A stretch of DNA of 64,000 nucleotides from Gordonia jinhuaensis (GTDB lineage: Bacteria > Actinomycetota > Actinomycetes > Mycobacteriales > Mycobacteriaceae), in assembly GCF_014639795.1 (NCBI RefSeq), contig NZ_BMGC01000007.1, positions 1-64,000 on the forward strand. Direction: 5' to 3'. A program made the translations under genes and the position numbers. This document shows, in pieces, positions 61,548-64,000 of this stretch; the stretch's first letter is position 1; the number at the start of each line of letters is the position of its first letter. Under the pieces are notes generated by a model. The model was not told the origin of the DNA. It saw nothing but the letters and a program-made list of their open reading frames with translations, and did not search any database.

Positions 61548-61955
61548 TTACCCGTGCGAGGGGTCGCTGACCGATTCCCACAGGTTGGTGTACCAGGGCC
61601 GCGATGCCTCGCGCTGCTTCTTGGCCTCTTCCGGCGACAATGTGGGCGCCGGCGGGTACTGCATGGTGAACGCCTTGTCGCCCGGCTTCACGAACTGCAG
61701 GCGCTCACGGGCCTGCGCCTCGATGTAGGCCGGATCGTTCTGCCGGTCGACCTTCTGCTGCAGATCCGACACCTCGCGGTCGAGCTGCGCATTGGAACTC
61801 TTGAGCTGTTGGTACTCGCTCTGCTGCGAGAAGTAGGTGCGCAACGGCACGGCCAGGGTCAGGGCGACGATCGTCAGGACCACCGCGAGGATCAGCACCC
61901 GCTTCGGGTTCATCCCCTCAAAGCGGTTCGCCAGTCCCGCGGCGGTCTCCGACAT
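61548..61955 (-). CDS. ftsB: DivIC/FtsB-like septum formation initiator
   Basis: 135 residues. Short cytosolic N-terminus, one TM helix (about 18-40, VLILAVVLTIVALTLAVPL), then a coiled coil (about 45-75, SEYQQLKSSNAQLDREVSDL) and the family block DPAYIEAQARERLQFVKPGD. It forms part of the FtsQ-FtsL-FtsB divisome complex at the septum. Conserved position directly after enolase. RBS GAGGAG. Confidence 0.88.
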   Translation of the reverse strand: MSETAAGLANRFEGMNPKRVLILAVVLTIVALTLAVPLRTYFSQQSEYQQLKSSNAQLDREVSDLQQKVDRQNDPAYIEAQARERLQFVKPGDKAFTMQYPPAPTLSPEEAKKQREASRPWYTNLWESVSDPSHG

Positions 61956-62006
61956 CGTCTCTCCTCGCTCAGCGTTGCGCTCGTCGTGCGGCAGCTGCCG
62001 CGATCC

Positions 62007-63498
<1,492 letters not shown>

Positions 63499-64000
63499 TC
63501 AGTAGGCGACACCGATCGAATAGGCATTTGCGTGATCCCGCACATCCAGGACATAGGTGGTCGAGTTGTTGTAGACGAGAACCGCTTTCTGCCATCCGGC
63601 GGGCGTGCCGAGGTCGCCTCCCGAGATGCACAGGTACCGAGCAGCGCCCAGCGCGGCGTCGTCGATGTTGTCCGGGTCGGCGCGGCCGTCACCATTGCCG
63701 TCGGCACCGAATCTGACCCACGTCTCGGGGAGGAACTGAAAGGGCCCCATCGCCCTGGCGTACTCGCCGGTGGTGTGCGGATCGGTCCGTGAGTTGGGGA
63801 TGGTCCGGTTGCCGCCCGTGCCGTCGAGTTCGACGCCGCGGATGCGCGGGCGGACGTCGCCGACCGCCGAGATCGACGCCCCGTGGTAGGTGCCGTGTCT
63901 GCTCTCGACGCCGCCGATACCGGCCAATGTGGTCCACGCCAGCCGGCATCCGGGGTTGCGCTGGCGCTGCGTCTCCGCAGCCCGGCCGTAGGCAATCAAC
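63499..64000 (-). CDS. lpqU: LpqU-like lytic transglycosylase, 5' end outside window
   Basis: At least 167 C-terminal residues; the N-terminus (with the expected lipoprotein signal) is beyond 64000. AGIGGVESRHGTYHGASI carries the catalytic Glu of MltB/family 103-type transglycosylases, followed by AMGPFQFLPETWVRFGADGN, an Asp-rich calcium-type loop (DGNGDGRADPDN) and AARYLCISGGDL and YNNSTTYV. It cleaves peptidoglycan glycan strands in the cell envelope. The gene next to eno in M. tuberculosis is lpqU, which supports the name. Confidence 0.88.
   Translation of the reverse strand, partial: LIAYGRAAETQRQRNPGCRLAWTTLAGIGGVESRHGTYHGASISAVGDVRPRIRGVELDGTGGNRTIPNSRTDPHTTGEYARAMGPFQFLPETWVRFGADGNGDGRADPDNIDDAALGAARYLCISGGDLGTPAGWQKAVLVYNNSTTYVLDVRDHANAYSIGVAY

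Overview
The window is chromosomal DNA from a high-GC actinomycete. The right-hand gene order (LpqU-like transglycosylase, enolase, DivIC/FtsB-like protein, DUF501 protein, exopolyphosphatase) is the one known from Mycobacteriales. The cyclopropane/mycolic-type methyltransferase and the many FadD-type ligases fit a Gordonia-like or Rhodococcus-like genus, but the genus cannot be decided from sequence alone.

Layout. (1) 1-4.2 kb is the right end of an integrated element: D5/P4-type helicase, an origin-like region with 10-bp iterons and two DnaA boxes, a MerR/Xis-like protein and a tyrosine integrase, ending at a 3' tRNA fragment (4154-4196) that marks the attachment site. (2) 4.3-25.1 kb is a catabolic island for an unknown carboxylic acid: four acyl-CoA ligases, a single-chain biotin-dependent acyl-CoA carboxylase, four SDRs/MDR oxidoreductases, a MaoC hydratase, an acyl-CoA dehydrogenase, an APH-like protein, a phosphotriesterase-like lactonase, an MHS-family transporter and a TetR regulator. 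Five copies of a shared operator-like motif sit in front of its operons. (3) 25.4-28 kb holds a ClpC-like AAA+ unfoldase without a recognisable ClpP-binding loop. (4) 28.1-35.3 kb is a compact six-gene module: UBP-type zinc finger, FAD/NAD-binding protein, small membrane protein, zinc-ribbon/FHA protein, CPA2 (Kef-type) cation/proton antiporter and a protein-kinase fold that has lost its catalytic Asp. I do not recognise this module as a described system; it is the best candidate for new biology here. (5) 35.3-39.2 kb: radical SAM protein, DHA2 drug-type MFS exporter and a tandem Lrp/AsnC regulator. (6) 39.2-48.3 kb: two divergent operons for a nitrogenous (probably heterocyclic or amide) compound, with three amidohydrolases, a creatininase-family enzyme, two flavoproteins, a phthalate-type reductase, a cupin regulator and a 52-residue small protein. 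(7) 48.5-56.4 kb: glycerol use (glpD, glpF, two glpK, SorC-like and IclR regulators). (8) 56.6-64 kb: cyclopropane synthase-like methyltransferase, PHP phosphoesterase, DUF4395 membrane protein and the eno-divIC-DUF501-ppx housekeeping operon, ending in a partial LpqU-like gene.

How it fits together. Most operons are tightly coupled (ATGA/GTGA stop-start overlaps are frequent), and convergent gene pairs are generally separated by GC-rich hairpins. In region 2 the likely flow is import (MHS transporter), CoA activation (ligases), dehydrogenation, hydration, carboxylation and oxidation, under one TetR-type control. In region 4 the FHA protein and pseudokinase probably act as a sensing or assembly layer for the antiporter. 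All functions are inferred from motifs and context; no database search was run.
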